Positions 19,399 to 27,828 of a stretch of DNA of 35,868 nt are shown piece after piece. A model generated the notes under the pieces. It was not told the origin of the DNA. It saw only the letters and a program-made list of their open reading frames with translations, and made no database searches. Origin of the DNA: Rhizobacter sp. Lineage in GTDB: Bacteria; Pseudomonadota; Gammaproteobacteria; Burkholderiales; Burkholderiaceae_C. How positions within the stretch are numbered: position 1 is the stretch's first letter; every line of letters starts with the position of its first letter. The stretch is taken from NCBI GenBank assembly GCA_025355745.1, contig JANXZA010000076.1, positions 1-35,868 on the forward strand, read 5' to 3'. The position numbers and the translations under genes are program-made.

Positions 19399-20795
19399 CC
19401 GGCACGCCCAGCAAATCGAGCCTGACGCCGCAAGAGATCGTCAGCGAACTCGACCGCCACATCGTCGGCCAGGCCAGCGCGAAGCGCGCCGTGGCGATCG
19501 CGCTGCGCAACCGCTGGCGGCGCCAGCAGGTGCCCGAGCCGATGCGCGCCGAGATCACGCCGAAGAACATCCTGATGATCGGGCCGACCGGTGTCGGCAA
19601 GACCGAGATCGCGCGCCGTTTGGCGAAGCTGGCCGACGCACCTTTCATCAAGGTCGAGGCGACCAAGTTCACCGAGGTCGGCTATGTCGGCAAGGATGTC
19701 GATTCGATCATCCGCGACCTGGTCGACATGGCCGTCAAGCAGGAACGCGAACTGGCGATGCGGCGCCAGCGCAGCCGCGCCGAAGACGCCGCCGAAGACC
19801 GCGTGCTCGACATCCTGGTGCCGCCGGCGCGCTCGGCGGCCGCCGCTGGCAGCAGCAGCGAATTCGGCTTCACTTCTCCTGCCAACGCGCCAGTGGCACT
19901 TCCCGCCACTGAAAACACCGCGCGCCAAGTCATGCGCAAGCGCCTGCGCGAAGGCTCGCTGGCCGACAAGGAGATCGAGATTGAGATCGCCGAGACCCGC
20001 CAGGCGCTCGAGATCATGGGCCCGGCCGGCATGGAAGAAATGACCGAACAGCTGAAGGGCCTGTTCGCCAACGCCAACGCCGGCGGCGGCAAGCGCAAGG
20101 TGCGCAAGCTGCGCATCGCCGACGCGCACAAGCTGCTGATCGAGGAAGAGGCTGCCAAGCTCGTCAACGACGACGAGGTGAAGGCCGCCGCGCTGACCAA
20201 CGCCGAAGAGAACGGCATCGTCTTCATCGACGAGATCGACAAGGTCACCTCGCGTTCTGAGGGCAGCGGCGCCGAGGTCTCGCGCCAGGGCGTGCAGCGC
20301 GACCTGCTGCCGCTCGTCGAAGGCACGACGGTGAGCACCAAGTACGGCAGCGTCAAGACCGATCACATGCTGTTCATCGCCTCGGGCGCGTTCCACCTCA
20401 GCAAGCCGAGCGACCTGATCCCCGAGCTGCAGGGGCGCTTCCCGATCCGGGTCGAGCTCGGCTCGCTGAGCGTCGATGATTTCGAGGCGATCCTGACCCA
20501 GACGCACGCCAGCCTGGTCAAGCAATACACCTTGCTGCTGGCCACCGAAGGCGTGACGCTGGCGATGCAGCCCGACGCGATCCGCCGGGTGGCGCAGATC
20601 GCCTTCGACGTCAACGAGCGCACCGAGAACATCGGCGCGCGGCGCCTGTCCACGGTGATGGAGCGGCTGCTCGACGAGGTGAGCTTCGACGCCCCGAACC
20701 GCGACGGCCAGACGGTGAACATCGACGCCGCCGAGGTGAATGCCAAGCTCGCCGAACTGGCGAAGAACGAAGACCTGTCGCGCTACATTCTTTGA
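19395..20795 (+). CDS. hslU: HslU, ATPase subunit of the HslUV protease
   Basis: A 466-aa AAA+ unfoldase that feeds proteins into HslV. Walker A is GPTGVGKT (63-70) and Walker B is IVFIDEIDK (275-283). The intermediate I-domain lies between them (about 110-245). The pore-loop region begins EVGYVGKDV (94-102). The C-terminus DLSRYIL is the family tail that docks in HslV pockets. It is translationally coupled to hslV and ends 125 bp before the convergent OsmC-family gene. No strong terminator hairpin was seen; the best is a 5-bp GC stem at 20817-20829. Confidence 0.96.
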   Translation: MTGTPSKSSLTPQEIVSELDRHIVGQASAKRAVAIALRNRWRRQQVPEPMRAEITPKNILMIGPTGVGKTEIARRLAKLADAPFIKVEATKFTEVGYVGKDVDSIIRDLVDMAVKQERELAMRRQRSRAEDAAEDRVLDILVPPARSAAAAGSSSEFGFTSPANAPVALPATENTARQVMRKRLREGSLADKEIEIEIAETRQALEIMGPAGMEEMTEQLKGLFANANAGGGKRKVRKLRIADAHKLLIEEEAAKLVNDDEVKAAALTNAEENGIVFIDEIDKVTSRSEGSGAEVSRQGVQRDLLPLVEGTTVSTKYGSVKTDHMLFIASGAFHLSKPSDLIPELQGRFPIRVELGSLSVDDFEAILTQTHASLVKQYTLLLATEGVTLAMQPDAIRRVAQIAFDVNERTENIGARRLSTVMERLLDEVSFDAPNRDGQTVNIDAAEVNAKLAELAKNEDLSRYIL

Positions 20796-20920
20796 TCGGC
20801 GCGGGGTGATGGCGGGCGAGCGCGGCTCGTGGATTGAGCGCCCATCGATACGCCTTCAAGAGCAAAGCCAACTCACTCACCGCAGCGGCGCACAGGGCGA
20901 GGTGCAACCTAACGCTTCAC

Positions 20921-21394
20921 TCAAACGGCACCCACCGGCTCGCACAGCACCTCGGTCTTCACCGAGCTGGCGATGAAGCACGCGGCGTGCGCCGCTTCGT
21001 GCATTGCCAGCAGTTCGGCGCGGCTCGGCGCGCGGCCGGGCGCAAACGCCACGTCGGGGCGCAAGGTCACGCGCGTCATCGCGACCTTGCCCTGGGCGTT
21101 GCGGGCCATCACGCCGACGGCCGCATCGGCGTAGCGCAAGGCGCCGAACCCACGCTGCGCGGCAATCGACAGGAACCACAGCATGTGGCAGCTCGACAGC
21201 GCGGCGACGAACAGCTCTTCGGGGTCGACCGCCGCGGCGTCCGACCACGGCAGCGGCACGACGTGCGGTGACGACGATCCCGCCAGCTCGGCGCCGCCGT
21301 CGAAGCGCAGCCGATGGCGACGGCTGTAGCGGTTGGCGATGAAGTCTTCGCCAGGGGCAAGAGCCCAGAGCAGGTCGGCGCGGTACTCGGCCAT
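20921..21394 (-). CDS. OsmC-family protein (peroxide reductase fold)
   Basis: A 157-aa OsmC/Ohr-fold protein. Such proteins reduce organic peroxides with two cysteines, though several subfamilies have other roles. The first cysteine is in SSCHMLWFLSIAA (about residue 69) and the second in AACFIASSVKTEV (about 139), the positions expected for an active pair. There is no signal peptide. A good ribosome site (aaagga) lies 8 bases before the ATG. It follows coaX by 58 bp on the same strand and may be cotranscribed. The subtype (OsmC, Ohr or YhfA-like) cannot be fixed from sequence alone. Confidence 0.85.
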   Translation of the reverse strand: MAEYRADLLWALAPGEDFIANRYSRRHRLRFDGGAELAGSSSPHVVPLPWSDAAAVDPEELFVAALSSCHMLWFLSIAAQRGFGALRYADAAVGVMARNAQGKVAMTRVTLRPDVAFAPGRAPSRAELLAMHEAAHAACFIASSVKTEVLCEPVGAV

Positions 21395-21452
21395 GTCGTG
21401 AGTCCTTTCCCTTACCTAACTCTCAGCTTGAGCGGCTCTCTGTGAGATCGAT

Positions 21453-22220
21453 CTACAACGCCAGCCGGTGCGACTGGAGTTGCAGCAGGCCCTCGAAGAT
21501 CAGGGTGTCGACGGTCTCGAACGCCAGCTCGGTGATCGGTGCGAGCTTCACCGCCGCCCCACCGGTCATGAACAGCGCTGGCGCCTGGCCGCTGTGCAGG
21601 CTCAGCTTGCGGTGCATGCGCTCAACGGCGCCGGCAATGGCGTCGGCGCCGCCGCTCATCAAGGCGTCGCTGGTGTTGGTGGGAAAGGCAACAGCATCGC
21701 CGGTCGGCGCCTTCAGGCCGGCGGTGCCCATCTCGAGCGCGCGCAGCATCAGGCCGAAGCCGGGCAGGATCAGGCCGCCGAGAAAGCGCCCGCCGGCGTC
21801 GAGCGCATCGACGGTCACCGCCGTGCCCACCATCACCACCAACGCGGGCCGGGCCCGGCCCTGCGCCAGCACGCGGTGGCGCGCGGCGATCAGCGCCACC
21901 CAGCGGTCGACGCCGAGCCGGTTCGGGTGGTCGTAGCTGCTCGTCACGCCGCAGGCGTGGGCGGTGGACACGACCCAGCGCGGCTCCAGATCCCAGAGTT
22001 CGAGCTGCTCTTCGACGCGCCGCTTCACGCCCTCGCCGGCCACCACGCAGCCCAGCATGCTGCCGGGCGCGGGCAGCGCAGACCATTCCCTGTCGGCCAG
22101 GCTGTCAATGGTCTCGAGGAACACCGCGCCCTGATCGAGCAGCGTTGCGCCCGGCTGGGGCGACGCGTACTGGGCCCACTTCAGACGCGTGTTGCCGATG
22201 TCGATGGCGAGAAAAGTCAT
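21453..22220 (-). CDS. coaX: type III pantothenate kinase
   Basis: A 255-aa cytosolic kinase for the first step of coenzyme A synthesis. It shows the ASKHA-fold motifs of CoaX: the phosphate-1 loop [11 protein letters not shown] (5-15), [15 protein letters not shown] (about 99-113), the adenine/substrate region [13 protein letters not shown], and [15 protein letters not shown]. CoaX has no homology to CoaA. In many betaproteobacteria birA lies just upstream; here an uncharacterised gene takes that place 71 bp away. That gap holds short degenerate TCA-rich direct repeats. Confidence 0.93.
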   Translation of the reverse strand: MTFLAIDIGNTRLKWAQYASPQPGATLLDQGAVFLETIDSLADREWSALPAPGSMLGCVVAGEGVKRRVEEQLELWDLEPRWVVSTAHACGVTSSYDHPNRLGVDRWVALIAARHRVLAQGRARPALVVMVGTAVTVDALDAGGRFLGGLILPGFGLMLRALEMGTAGLKAPTGDAVAFPTNTSDALMSGGADAIAGAVERMHRKLSLHSGQAPALFMTGGAAVKLAPITELAFETVDTLIFEGLLQLQSHRLAL

Positions 22221-22291
22221 GGTGCTGGCCTCACGTCGATGACGTCAATCACTTCAGTCAAATCCATCACCTCAGTTGCATGGCCCGCCAC

Positions 22292-23014
22292 TCAGGCCGG
22301 CGCCGGCATCGGATCGATGCGCCCGGCCAGCAGGTGGCGAACCCGGCTCAGGGTCTGTGTGCCGGCCAGGGTGCGGTGCCGCTTCAGGATGCGCACTTCG
22401 ACCTCGTCGAGCAGCGCCGCGAGGTCGCTGCGACTGCGCGCCCGCCGCAGGCGCAGCAAGGTCAGCGAACCGCTCAGCGGCGCCTCGCTGCGCACCGCCT
22501 GCATCAGGATGGCGCGCGCTTCGACGAAGGCGGCATCGACGGCGGGCAGGCCCGCAGGCTGCGACGGCGGCCACGGATCGATGGCGCGCGAGTCGTCTTG
22601 CACCGAATCGCCGGCGATCGATTCGGGGCCGAGAGTGCGCGAGGCCGCCAACGGCCCCTCGTTGAACGCGCTCTGGCTGTCTGGAACAGGCGGAACGGGC
22701 GTAACGGGCGGGCCGGGCAGCCCCGGCGGTGGCACGTCGATATTCAACCCGGCCAGCGGCGGCGGGTTTTCGACGAGCGGCGAAAACGTCGGCTCAGGCA
22801 GCATGATCAGGCCGAGTGCCAGCAGGTCGTCGAAGCAGCTTTCGGGCACGCCGGCACGCAGTGCGAGGCTGCGCACTTCGGCTGCGCTGCGCTTGCCATC
22901 GACCAGGAACAACACGGTGCGGTGGCGCTGGCTGACGCGGCGCTGCCGCGTGCCGAGCTCGTCCTGGCCGTCGGGGGTCTTGATCGGGATCGTGCCTGCC
23001 ACCATGGCGGGCAC
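22292..23014 (-). CDS. uncharacterised protein with a conserved N-terminal domain and proline-rich linker
   Basis: A 240-aa protein I cannot assign to a family. Residues 20-75 form a small domain (RRVSQRHRTVLFLVDGKRSAAEVRSL, then GVPESCFDDLLALGLI) of a type common in Burkholderiales hypothetical proteins. Residues 78-115 are proline-rich (PPPGLPGPPVTPVPPVP). The C-terminal third (155-240) is helical and Arg/Leu-rich. It begins with a GTG at 23014, 3 bases after the flavoprotein stop (an ATG at 23005 is also possible), so it is probably translated together with that gene. No signal peptide or membrane segment is seen. Confidence 0.7.
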   Translation of the reverse strand: MPAMVAGTIPIKTPDGQDELGTRQRRVSQRHRTVLFLVDGKRSAAEVRSLALRAGVPESCFDDLLALGLIMLPEPTFSPLVENPPPLAGLNIDVPPPGLPGPPVTPVPPVPDSQSAFNEGPLAASRTLGPESIAGDSVQDDSRAIDPWPPSQPAGLPAVDAAFVEARAILMQAVRSEAPLSGSLTLLRLRRARSRSDLAALLDEVEVRILKRHRTLAGTQTLSRVRHLLAGRIDPMPAPA

Positions 23015-23017
23015 CGG

Positions 23018-24724
23018 TCAGCCGAGCTCGGCCAGCAGCGCGGCCGGCGTGACGCAGGCGGGGGCCGGAGCAGCGGCCTGCGGGGCCGTGGCCGCGCCGG
23101 CTGCACTCGCGGCTGCGGCCGGCCCGCAAGCCGCCACGCGCGCCCGCCAGGCGCCGCCTTCAAGTGCCGGGTAGCCGCCGCAGGCGCGCTCGACGATCTC
23201 GGCCGCCAGCGCCTGCAGTTGCGCGGTCGATTGGCGCAGCCGGGCCAGGAACTGCGCGTCGTCGAGCGTGTCGTTCAGGCTGCGGTTCAGCTCGGCGAAC
23301 CACGCCATCGAGGCCTGGTCGATCATCACCGCCGGGTTGCGCTTGTGGCTGTGCGTCGACCATTCGCGCAGCAGCGCCTGCACCACGACGTTGAGCTTCT
23401 GGCACTGCGCCAGTTGGTCGCGAAGTTTCGACAACGCGGGCAGGTCGGCGATGCGGTTCTGGAAGTAGAACTGCGCCAGCACACCCCAGTAAAAGGCGTA
23501 GTCCCAGATCACCTTCACCGGCAGCACTTCCGGGTCGCCAAAGATCGGGTACTGGTCGGTGTAGAGCGCCAGCGTGCTGTCGTAGAACGAATGAAACAGC
23601 TGGTCGTAGAGCCGGGCGTGCGCGCCGATCGGGCGCTGCGCGCGGTCGAGTGCGATCAGTTCGGTGATGAGGCTGTTGCCGATCGCGATGAAGTCGCTGC
23701 CGGGCGAATAGAACGGGTCGAGGAACAGGCCGGCCTCGCCGGTGAGGGCCCAGCGCTGCGCCGAAAACACCTGCTTGCAGCCATACGAAAAATTGCGGAA
23801 GAAGGCGAAGTCTTGCAGCAGGTGGCGCTTGCCGTCGAGCTCGTCGAACAGGCGCGGCTGCCATTTCGCGAGCCACTGCATCGCCTTGCCGAAGCTGTCC
23901 ATCGTGTCGAGCGGGTGCAGCCGCGGGTCGGCGACGATGCCCACCGAATGCGAGCCCGACGCGAGCGGAATCAACCAGACCCAGTAGCCCGCGCCGACCA
24001 GGTGATTCGTCGACAACCAGCGCGTTTGCGCTTCGACACGGCCGCGCCACTGCGGGTCGCTCGACCAGGCGTCGATGTCGATGCGGTGCTCGATGCGGAA
24101 CCACACCGCGTTCGCGTCGTGCGCGTTCTTCTCGGCCAGGCCGAGCTTGCGCTTCAGCAGGCCGGCGCGGCCGCCGGCATCGACGAGCCAGCGCGCCGCC
24201 ACTTCATGCTGCGAGCCGGCGTGCTCGAAGGTCAGGCGGTGTGGCGCGGTGCTGCCGGCCTTGCCAGCGGGGCCGACAGCGTCGGTAGCGTCCGCCAGTT
24301 CGATGCTGCGCACCATCGCCGAATCGATGAAGCGCACGCCCCGGCGCTGTGCCTCTTCGGCCAGGTAGTTCTCGAAGATGCCGCGGTCGAGCTGGTAGCT
24401 CGGCACCGCCAGCGGGCGGCTGGCGCCGATCTCGGTGACCTGGTCGATGTCGCGCCGGCCCTCGGAGAAGAAGAAGCGAAAGCCGAACTTGCGCAACTGG
24501 GCGTGTTCGAGGTGCGGCTTCAAGCCCAGCACCGAGCTGAAGTAATGCGCGCCGATCTCGACCGTCGACTCGCCGACCTTGTGCGCCGCGTGCGGCACCG
24601 GGTGGGCGCGGCGCTCCAGCACCAGCACGTCGATGTCGGCGAAGCGGCCCTTCAGCTGCAGCGCCAGGGTCAGGCCGGCCAGGCCGCCACCCATGATCAC
24701 GACGTCGGGTTTCGATGTGTCCAT
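23018..24724 (-). CDS. FAD-dependent halogenase-like oxidoreductase
   Basis: A 568-aa flavoprotein. The FAD fold begins VVIMGGGLAGLTLALQL (8-24). VGESTVEIG (50-58) is the early conserved block of tryptophan-halogenase-type enzymes. YWVWLIP (247-253) preserves the WxWxIP motif typical of flavin-dependent halogenases. Lys79 in LRKFGF lies near the expected catalytic lysine. GEAGLFLDPFYSPGSDFIAIGNSL (329-352) is the second FAD-binding part. The last 40 residues are alanine-rich. It could halogenate an aryl group on a carrier-bound polyketide, as proposed for xanthomonadin-type pigments, or act as another monooxygenase or reductase. It lies directly after two ketosynthase-like genes. A longer open frame to 24991 was rejected because the ATG at 24724 directly begins the FAD domain. 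Confidence 0.82.
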   Translation of the reverse strand: MDTSKPDVVIMGGGLAGLTLALQLKGRFADIDVLVLERRAHPVPHAAHKVGESTVEIGAHYFSSVLGLKPHLEHAQLRKFGFRFFFSEGRRDIDQVTEIGASRPLAVPSYQLDRGIFENYLAEEAQRRGVRFIDSAMVRSIELADATDAVGPAGKAGSTAPHRLTFEHAGSQHEVAARWLVDAGGRAGLLKRKLGLAEKNAHDANAVWFRIEHRIDIDAWSSDPQWRGRVEAQTRWLSTNHLVGAGYWVWLIPLASGSHSVGIVADPRLHPLDTMDSFGKAMQWLAKWQPRLFDELDGKRHLLQDFAFFRNFSYGCKQVFSAQRWALTGEAGLFLDPFYSPGSDFIAIGNSLITELIALDRAQRPIGAHARLYDQLFHSFYDSTLALYTDQYPIFGDPEVLPVKVIWDYAFYWGVLAQFYFQNRIADLPALSKLRDQLAQCQKLNVVVQALLREWSTHSHKRNPAVMIDQASMAWFAELNRSLNDTLDDAQFLARLRQSTAQLQALAAEIVERACGGYPALEGGAWRARVAACGPAAAASAAGAATAPQAAAPAPACVTPAALLAELG

Positions 24725-24786
24725 GGCGCCAGTATGACCGCGCGCTCGGCGGGCTGTGAAGCCGCCAACTGGCGGCGGCCCGGTCG

Positions 24787-25611
24787 TTACGTGCCGAGCT
24801 TCACACCGGGCCCGCGCAGCCGCAGCTCGAGTGCCAGCGTTGCCGACAGCGGCAGGCGCAACGCCGACGGCCGATCGAGCGCCAGCGCTTCGAACAAGGG
24901 CAGGCCATCGGCCATTGCATTGCCGGCCAGCGCCAGCGCGGCGGCGCCGTGCAACGGCCAGGGCGCCGTCGGCCCGCTGGCCAGCGACCACGTCAACGCC
25001 GCCACGCTGCGCGCGCCGGGCAGCGGCGACAGCACCAGCGCGAAGCCCAGCAGGCCGCGGCTTTCGGTGCTGGACGCGAGCGCGCCGCAGGCCTCGATGT
25101 CGCAGGCCACAAGCAACACGGCGCGCTCTTCAGCGGCGCACTGCACGCAGGCCTCGAGCAGGCCGGCGGCGAAGCTGTGGCGAAAGGCGCTGATCGCCAC
25201 ACTGGCCTGCCTGCAGCCGGTGGCCTGGGTCCAGTAGCCCGAGGCGGCGTTGTGGACCGAGTTGAGGAACTTCGTCGGCGACACCAACGCGGGCGTGTTG
25301 ATGAGCGCGCTGCACAGGCTGTCAGTCAGCGCCAGGTCGCCATGCGCCGAGCTGAACACGCTGGCCAGGTCGACGGCGCGGTGGCCCGACTGCGCAACGG
25401 CCTGCGAAGCGACCTCGAGCGCGAGCGCCACCGAGTCCGGCACGCGGCGGCGTTCGGCCGCTGGCAGCAGCTCGGGTGCAGGCCGGCGCTGCGGTGGGTC
25501 GGCGGGCGCCCTTTCACCGCCGACCTCACCCCGAAAAGCGGCGCGAGCCCGAGCCCAGCCGGGCCAGGCCGGCGCCCACATCGCCACGCCATCGATGTAG
25601 AGCGAAGTCAT
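24787..25611 (-). CDS. ketosynthase-like chain-length-factor protein
   Basis: A 274-aa shortened thiolase-fold protein. It matches the beta-ketoacyl synthase-like proteins of aryl-polyene clusters (ApeC/chain-length-factor type): PDSVALALEVASQAVAQSG, VFSSAHGDLALTDSLCSAL (about 88-106), SPTKFLNSVHNAASGYW (about 111-127), and AVLLVACDIEACG. The active-site Cys of true ketosynthases is replaced (NAASGYW region), so it probably pairs with the upstream ketosynthase as a non-catalytic partner. Its ATG overlaps that gene's stop (ATGA), which supports a heterodimer. Confidence 0.8.
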   Translation of the reverse strand: MTSLYIDGVAMWAPAWPGWARARAAFRGEVGGERAPADPPQRRPAPELLPAAERRRVPDSVALALEVASQAVAQSGHRAVDLASVFSSAHGDLALTDSLCSALINTPALVSPTKFLNSVHNAASGYWTQATGCRQASVAISAFRHSFAAGLLEACVQCAAEERAVLLVACDIEACGALASSTESRGLLGFALVLSPLPGARSVAALTWSLASGPTAPWPLHGAAALALAGNAMADGLPLFEALALDRPSALRLPLSATLALELRLRGPGVKLGT

Positions 25612-26819
25612 TGCGCCGCCTTCCCGTCGCCCGTGGCCGCACCCCGGCCGAACACCAGCACGCAGTTCGTACCGCCGAAACCGAACGAATGGCTGAGCGC
25701 CAGACGCACCTCGGCGTGCGCCGGCTGAAGCCTGATCTGCGGGCCGCACAGCGGGTCGAGCATGTCGGTGTTGACGGTGCCGGCCATCCAGCCGGTCTCG
25801 ATCGCGAGCAGGCTGAACGCCGCGCCGACGATGCCGGCCGCGCCGAGCGTGTGGCCGGTGAAACCTTTCGTCGAACTGGCATGCGTGCGGGCCGGGAAGC
25901 GGCGCGCCACCAGCGCCGCTTCAACCTCGTCGTTCTTCGCGCTCGCCGTGCCATGCAGGTTGATGTGATCGATGTCCTGCGCCTCGACGCCGGCCCGCGC
26001 CAGCGCGTCGTCCAGCGCCCGCTCTGCCCCCAGCCCCTGCGGGTGCGGCGCCGACATGTGGTGCGCGTCGCTGGCCTCGCCGTGGCCGAGCAGTTGCAAA
26101 GCCCCAGGCCCGCGTTCCAGCAGCGCGAAGCCGGCGGCCTCGCCCAGGTTGATGCCGCCACGCCGCACATCGAACGGCCGGCACGGTTCGGGCGACACGA
26201 GCTGCAGCGCATTGAAGCCGAACAGCACGCTGCCGCACAGCGTGTCGGTGCCGCCGACCACCGCCGCATCGACGAGGCCCAGGCGCAGCAGCCGCTCGGC
26301 CACCGCGAACACCTTGGCGCTCGACGAGCAGGCGGTAGAGACCGTCAGGCACGGGCCTTCGAGGCCGAGCGCGTCTTGCACGAAGGCGCCGATCGAGTGC
26401 AGCGTGTGCACTTCCTGGCGCCCCATGTGGGCCGGAAAGCGGCCGGCCGCATCAAGGTGGGCGTAGGCGTCTTCGGTCTCGGCGAGGCTCGACGTGGACG
26501 TGCCCATCACCACCGCCACACGGGCCGCGCCGTGGCGGCGCCGGGCGGCCTGCGCGGCGTCGATGAAGCCGTCGGCACACAGGCCGCGCCAGGCGAGGCG
26601 GTGGTTGCGGCAATCCCAGCGCGCAATCGAAGCCGGCAAGGGTGCATCGAGGCCATCGACCTGACCGACCCAGGTGGCCAGCGCGTGGCGGCCAAAGGCG
26701 TTCGGCCGCAACCCCGAGCGGTGCTCGGTCAACGCCGCCAGCAGGGCCGCCTTGCCGTCGCCGACTGCTGTCGTCGCGGTGTAGCGGGTGACCTGAACGG
26801 GGGCGATGCGTGGCAGCAC
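25608..26819 (-). CDS. beta-ketoacyl-ACP synthase (FabF/FabB-like, aryl-polyene type)
   Basis: A 403-aa condensing enzyme. The Cys-His-His triad is intact: Cys in VSTACSSSAKVF (about 160), His in NLHGTASAKNDE (about 295) and His in STKGFTGHTLGAAG (about 328). SFGFGGTN closes the fold. The sequence is nearer to the ketosynthases of aryl-polyene and xanthomonadin clusters than to housekeeping FabF. The family joins malonyl-ACP units to a growing acyl chain. It heads the leftward cassette and has a perfect TATAAT on its strand 27 bp upstream, though the -35 is weak. No acyl carrier protein, ketoreductase or dehydratase gene is next to it; these would have to come from elsewhere. Confidence 0.85.
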   Translation of the reverse strand: MLPRIAPVQVTRYTATTAVGDGKAALLAALTEHRSGLRPNAFGRHALATWVGQVDGLDAPLPASIARWDCRNHRLAWRGLCADGFIDAAQAARRRHGAARVAVVMGTSTSSLAETEDAYAHLDAAGRFPAHMGRQEVHTLHSIGAFVQDALGLEGPCLTVSTACSSSAKVFAVAERLLRLGLVDAAVVGGTDTLCGSVLFGFNALQLVSPEPCRPFDVRRGGINLGEAAGFALLERGPGALQLLGHGEASDAHHMSAPHPQGLGAERALDDALARAGVEAQDIDHINLHGTASAKNDEVEAALVARRFPARTHASSTKGFTGHTLGAAGIVGAAFSLLAIETGWMAGTVNTDMLDPLCGPQIRLQPAHAEVRLALSHSFGFGGTNCVLVFGRGAATGDGKAAQ

Positions 26820-26845
26820 GGTGGGCTCGAAAATGACAGCCCCAA

Positions 26846-26876
26846 ATTATAGAAATCCGAGCGCTGGCGATACACT
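26846..26876. promoter_or_regulatory. divergent promoter elements for the ketosynthase cassette and ppk2-icmF
   Basis: On the reverse strand 26846-26851 reads TATAAT, a perfect -10 box for the ketosynthase gene, without a good -35. On the forward strand TACACT at 26871-26876 is a plausible -10 for ppk2, with TTATAG (26847-26852) as a weak -35 at 18 bp spacing. Transcription of ppk2 would then start near 26883, just before the 26-bp palindrome. Confidence 0.5.
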
Positions 26877-26884
26877 GCGCGCTC

Positions 26885-26910
26885 CATGGTTGACGTATAC
26901 GTCAACCATG
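26885..26910. promoter_or_regulatory. 26-bp perfect palindrome; probable LiuR-type operator of ppk2-icmF
   Basis: The left arm CATGGTTGACGTA is exactly complementary to the right arm, with no loop and no mismatch. The core TGACGTATACGTCAA (26891-26905) matches the site beside liuR (2103-2117) at 13 of 15 positions, with the same two-base spacing between ACGT half-sites. It lies just downstream of the likely ppk2 transcription start, where a repressor would block polymerase. The site therefore ties ppk2-icmF to the liuR regulon; regulation is inferred. The ATG inside the left arm is probably not a used start. Confidence 0.78.
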
Positions 26911-26960
26911 AACCGGCACCCGCAGCGGGTGGCCCGAACTCGAACTTCGACGGAGACACC

Positions 26961-27803
26961 GTGGCCAAGAAACCCCCGAAGCTGGCGGACTATCAATACC
27001 GCAACGCGCTGCAAAAGAACGGCGCCGCAGCGTTCGACCTGAAGCGCTTCGACCCGGCCGACAAGCCGTTCGCCAGCGGCGACAAGGCGGCCGACAAGGC
27101 CACGCTGGCCGCGCTGGCGGTCGAGCTCGACGATCTGCAAGACCTGTTCTATGCCGACCGCCGCTTCAAGCTGCTGGTGGTGCTGCAAGGCACCGACACG
27201 AGCGGCAAGGACGGCACGATCCGCGGCGTCTTCGGCCAGATGAGCGCGCTCGGCGTGCACGCCATCGGCTGGAAGGCCCCGACCGACGAAGAGCGCGCCC
27301 ACGACGTGCTCTGGCGCATCCACAACCATGTGCCGGCGCTCGGCGAGGTGACGATCTTCAACCGCAGCCACTACGAAGACGTGCTGGTGCCGGTGGTGAA
27401 CGGCTGGATCACGCCGGAGCAGACGAAGCAGCGCTACGCCCACATCAACGACTTCGAGCGCATGCTGGTCGAGTCGGGCACGGTGCTGCTGAAGTTCATG
27501 CTGCACATCTCGAACGGCGAACAACGCACCCGCCTGCAAGAGCGGCTCGACGACCCGAACAAGCACTGGAAATTCGCGGCCAGCGACCTGGAGGTGCGCA
27601 CTCATTGGGATGCGTACCAGCAGGCCTACAGCCACGCGGTGGCCGCCACCGGCACGACGTGGGCGCCGTGGACCATCGTGCCGGCCGACTCGAAAACGCA
27701 CCGCAATCTGATGATCGCCGCCGCGGTAAAGCAGGCGCTGCTCGACCTGAAGCTGCGCTACCCGCCGGGTGACGCGGCGTTGAAGAACCTCAAGGTCGTC
27801 TGA
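26961..27803 (+). CDS. ppk2: PPK2-family polyphosphate kinase
   Basis: A 280-aa cytosolic kinase that uses polyphosphate to phosphorylate nucleotides (ADP or GDP to the triphosphate, or AMP to ADP, depending on class). The Walker A-like loop is [17 protein letters not shown], the lid region has [22 protein letters not shown] (Walker B with FNRSHYED), and [30 protein letters not shown] is the usual C-terminal block. The GTG at 26961 is preferred because GGAG lies about 7 bases before it; the ATG at 26886 would put the operator palindrome inside the gene. It is 25 bp upstream of icmF and probably cotranscribed. It may supply GTP/ATP to IcmF, which is speculative. Confidence 0.9.
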   Translation: MAKKPPKLADYQYRNALQKNGAAAFDLKRFDPADKPFASGDKAADKATLAALAVELDDLQDLFYADRRFKLLVVLQGTDTSGKDGTIRGVFGQMSALGVHAIGWKAPTDEERAHDVLWRIHNHVPALGEVTIFNRSHYEDVLVPVVNGWITPEQTKQRYAHINDFERMLVESGTVLLKFMLHISNGEQRTRLQERLDDPNKHWKFAASDLEVRTHWDAYQQAYSHAVAATGTTWAPWTIVPADSKTHRNLMIAAAVKQALLDLKLRYPPGDAALKNLKVV

Positions 27804-27828
27804 CCTCGACCCCACGGAGACATTGCCC

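Noticed and set aside
20796-20920. Terminator or small gene between hslU and the OsmC-family gene
   Set aside because: Only a 5-bp GC stem at 20817-20829 without a T-run; the short frames there have no coding character.
22221-22291. TCA-rich short repeats and ACGT pairs upstream of coaX, possible operator or microsatellite
   Set aside because: The repeats are too degenerate, and the ACGT pairs are five bases apart, unlike the two-base spacing of the other sites.
22145-25237. A 1030-codon forward open frame opposite coaX and the halogenase cassette
   Set aside because: It is Arg/Ala/Gly-rich shadow coding from the high-GC third codon position of well-supported reverse-strand genes and has no recognisable domain. 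Similar long shadows at 3873-5723, 8917-11034, 10947-12416, 16295-18823 and 27790-29652 were rejected for the same reason.
23018-26819. Complete aryl-polyene or xanthomonadin cluster
   Set aside because: Only the two ketosynthase-fold genes and the flavoprotein are present; no carrier protein, dehydratase, ketoreductase or transporter was found nearby.
26886-26960. ppk2 start at the ATG inside the palindrome
   Set aside because: It has no ribosome site, would put the operator in the coding region, and adds residues unlike PPK2. The GTG at 26961 has GGAG upstream.
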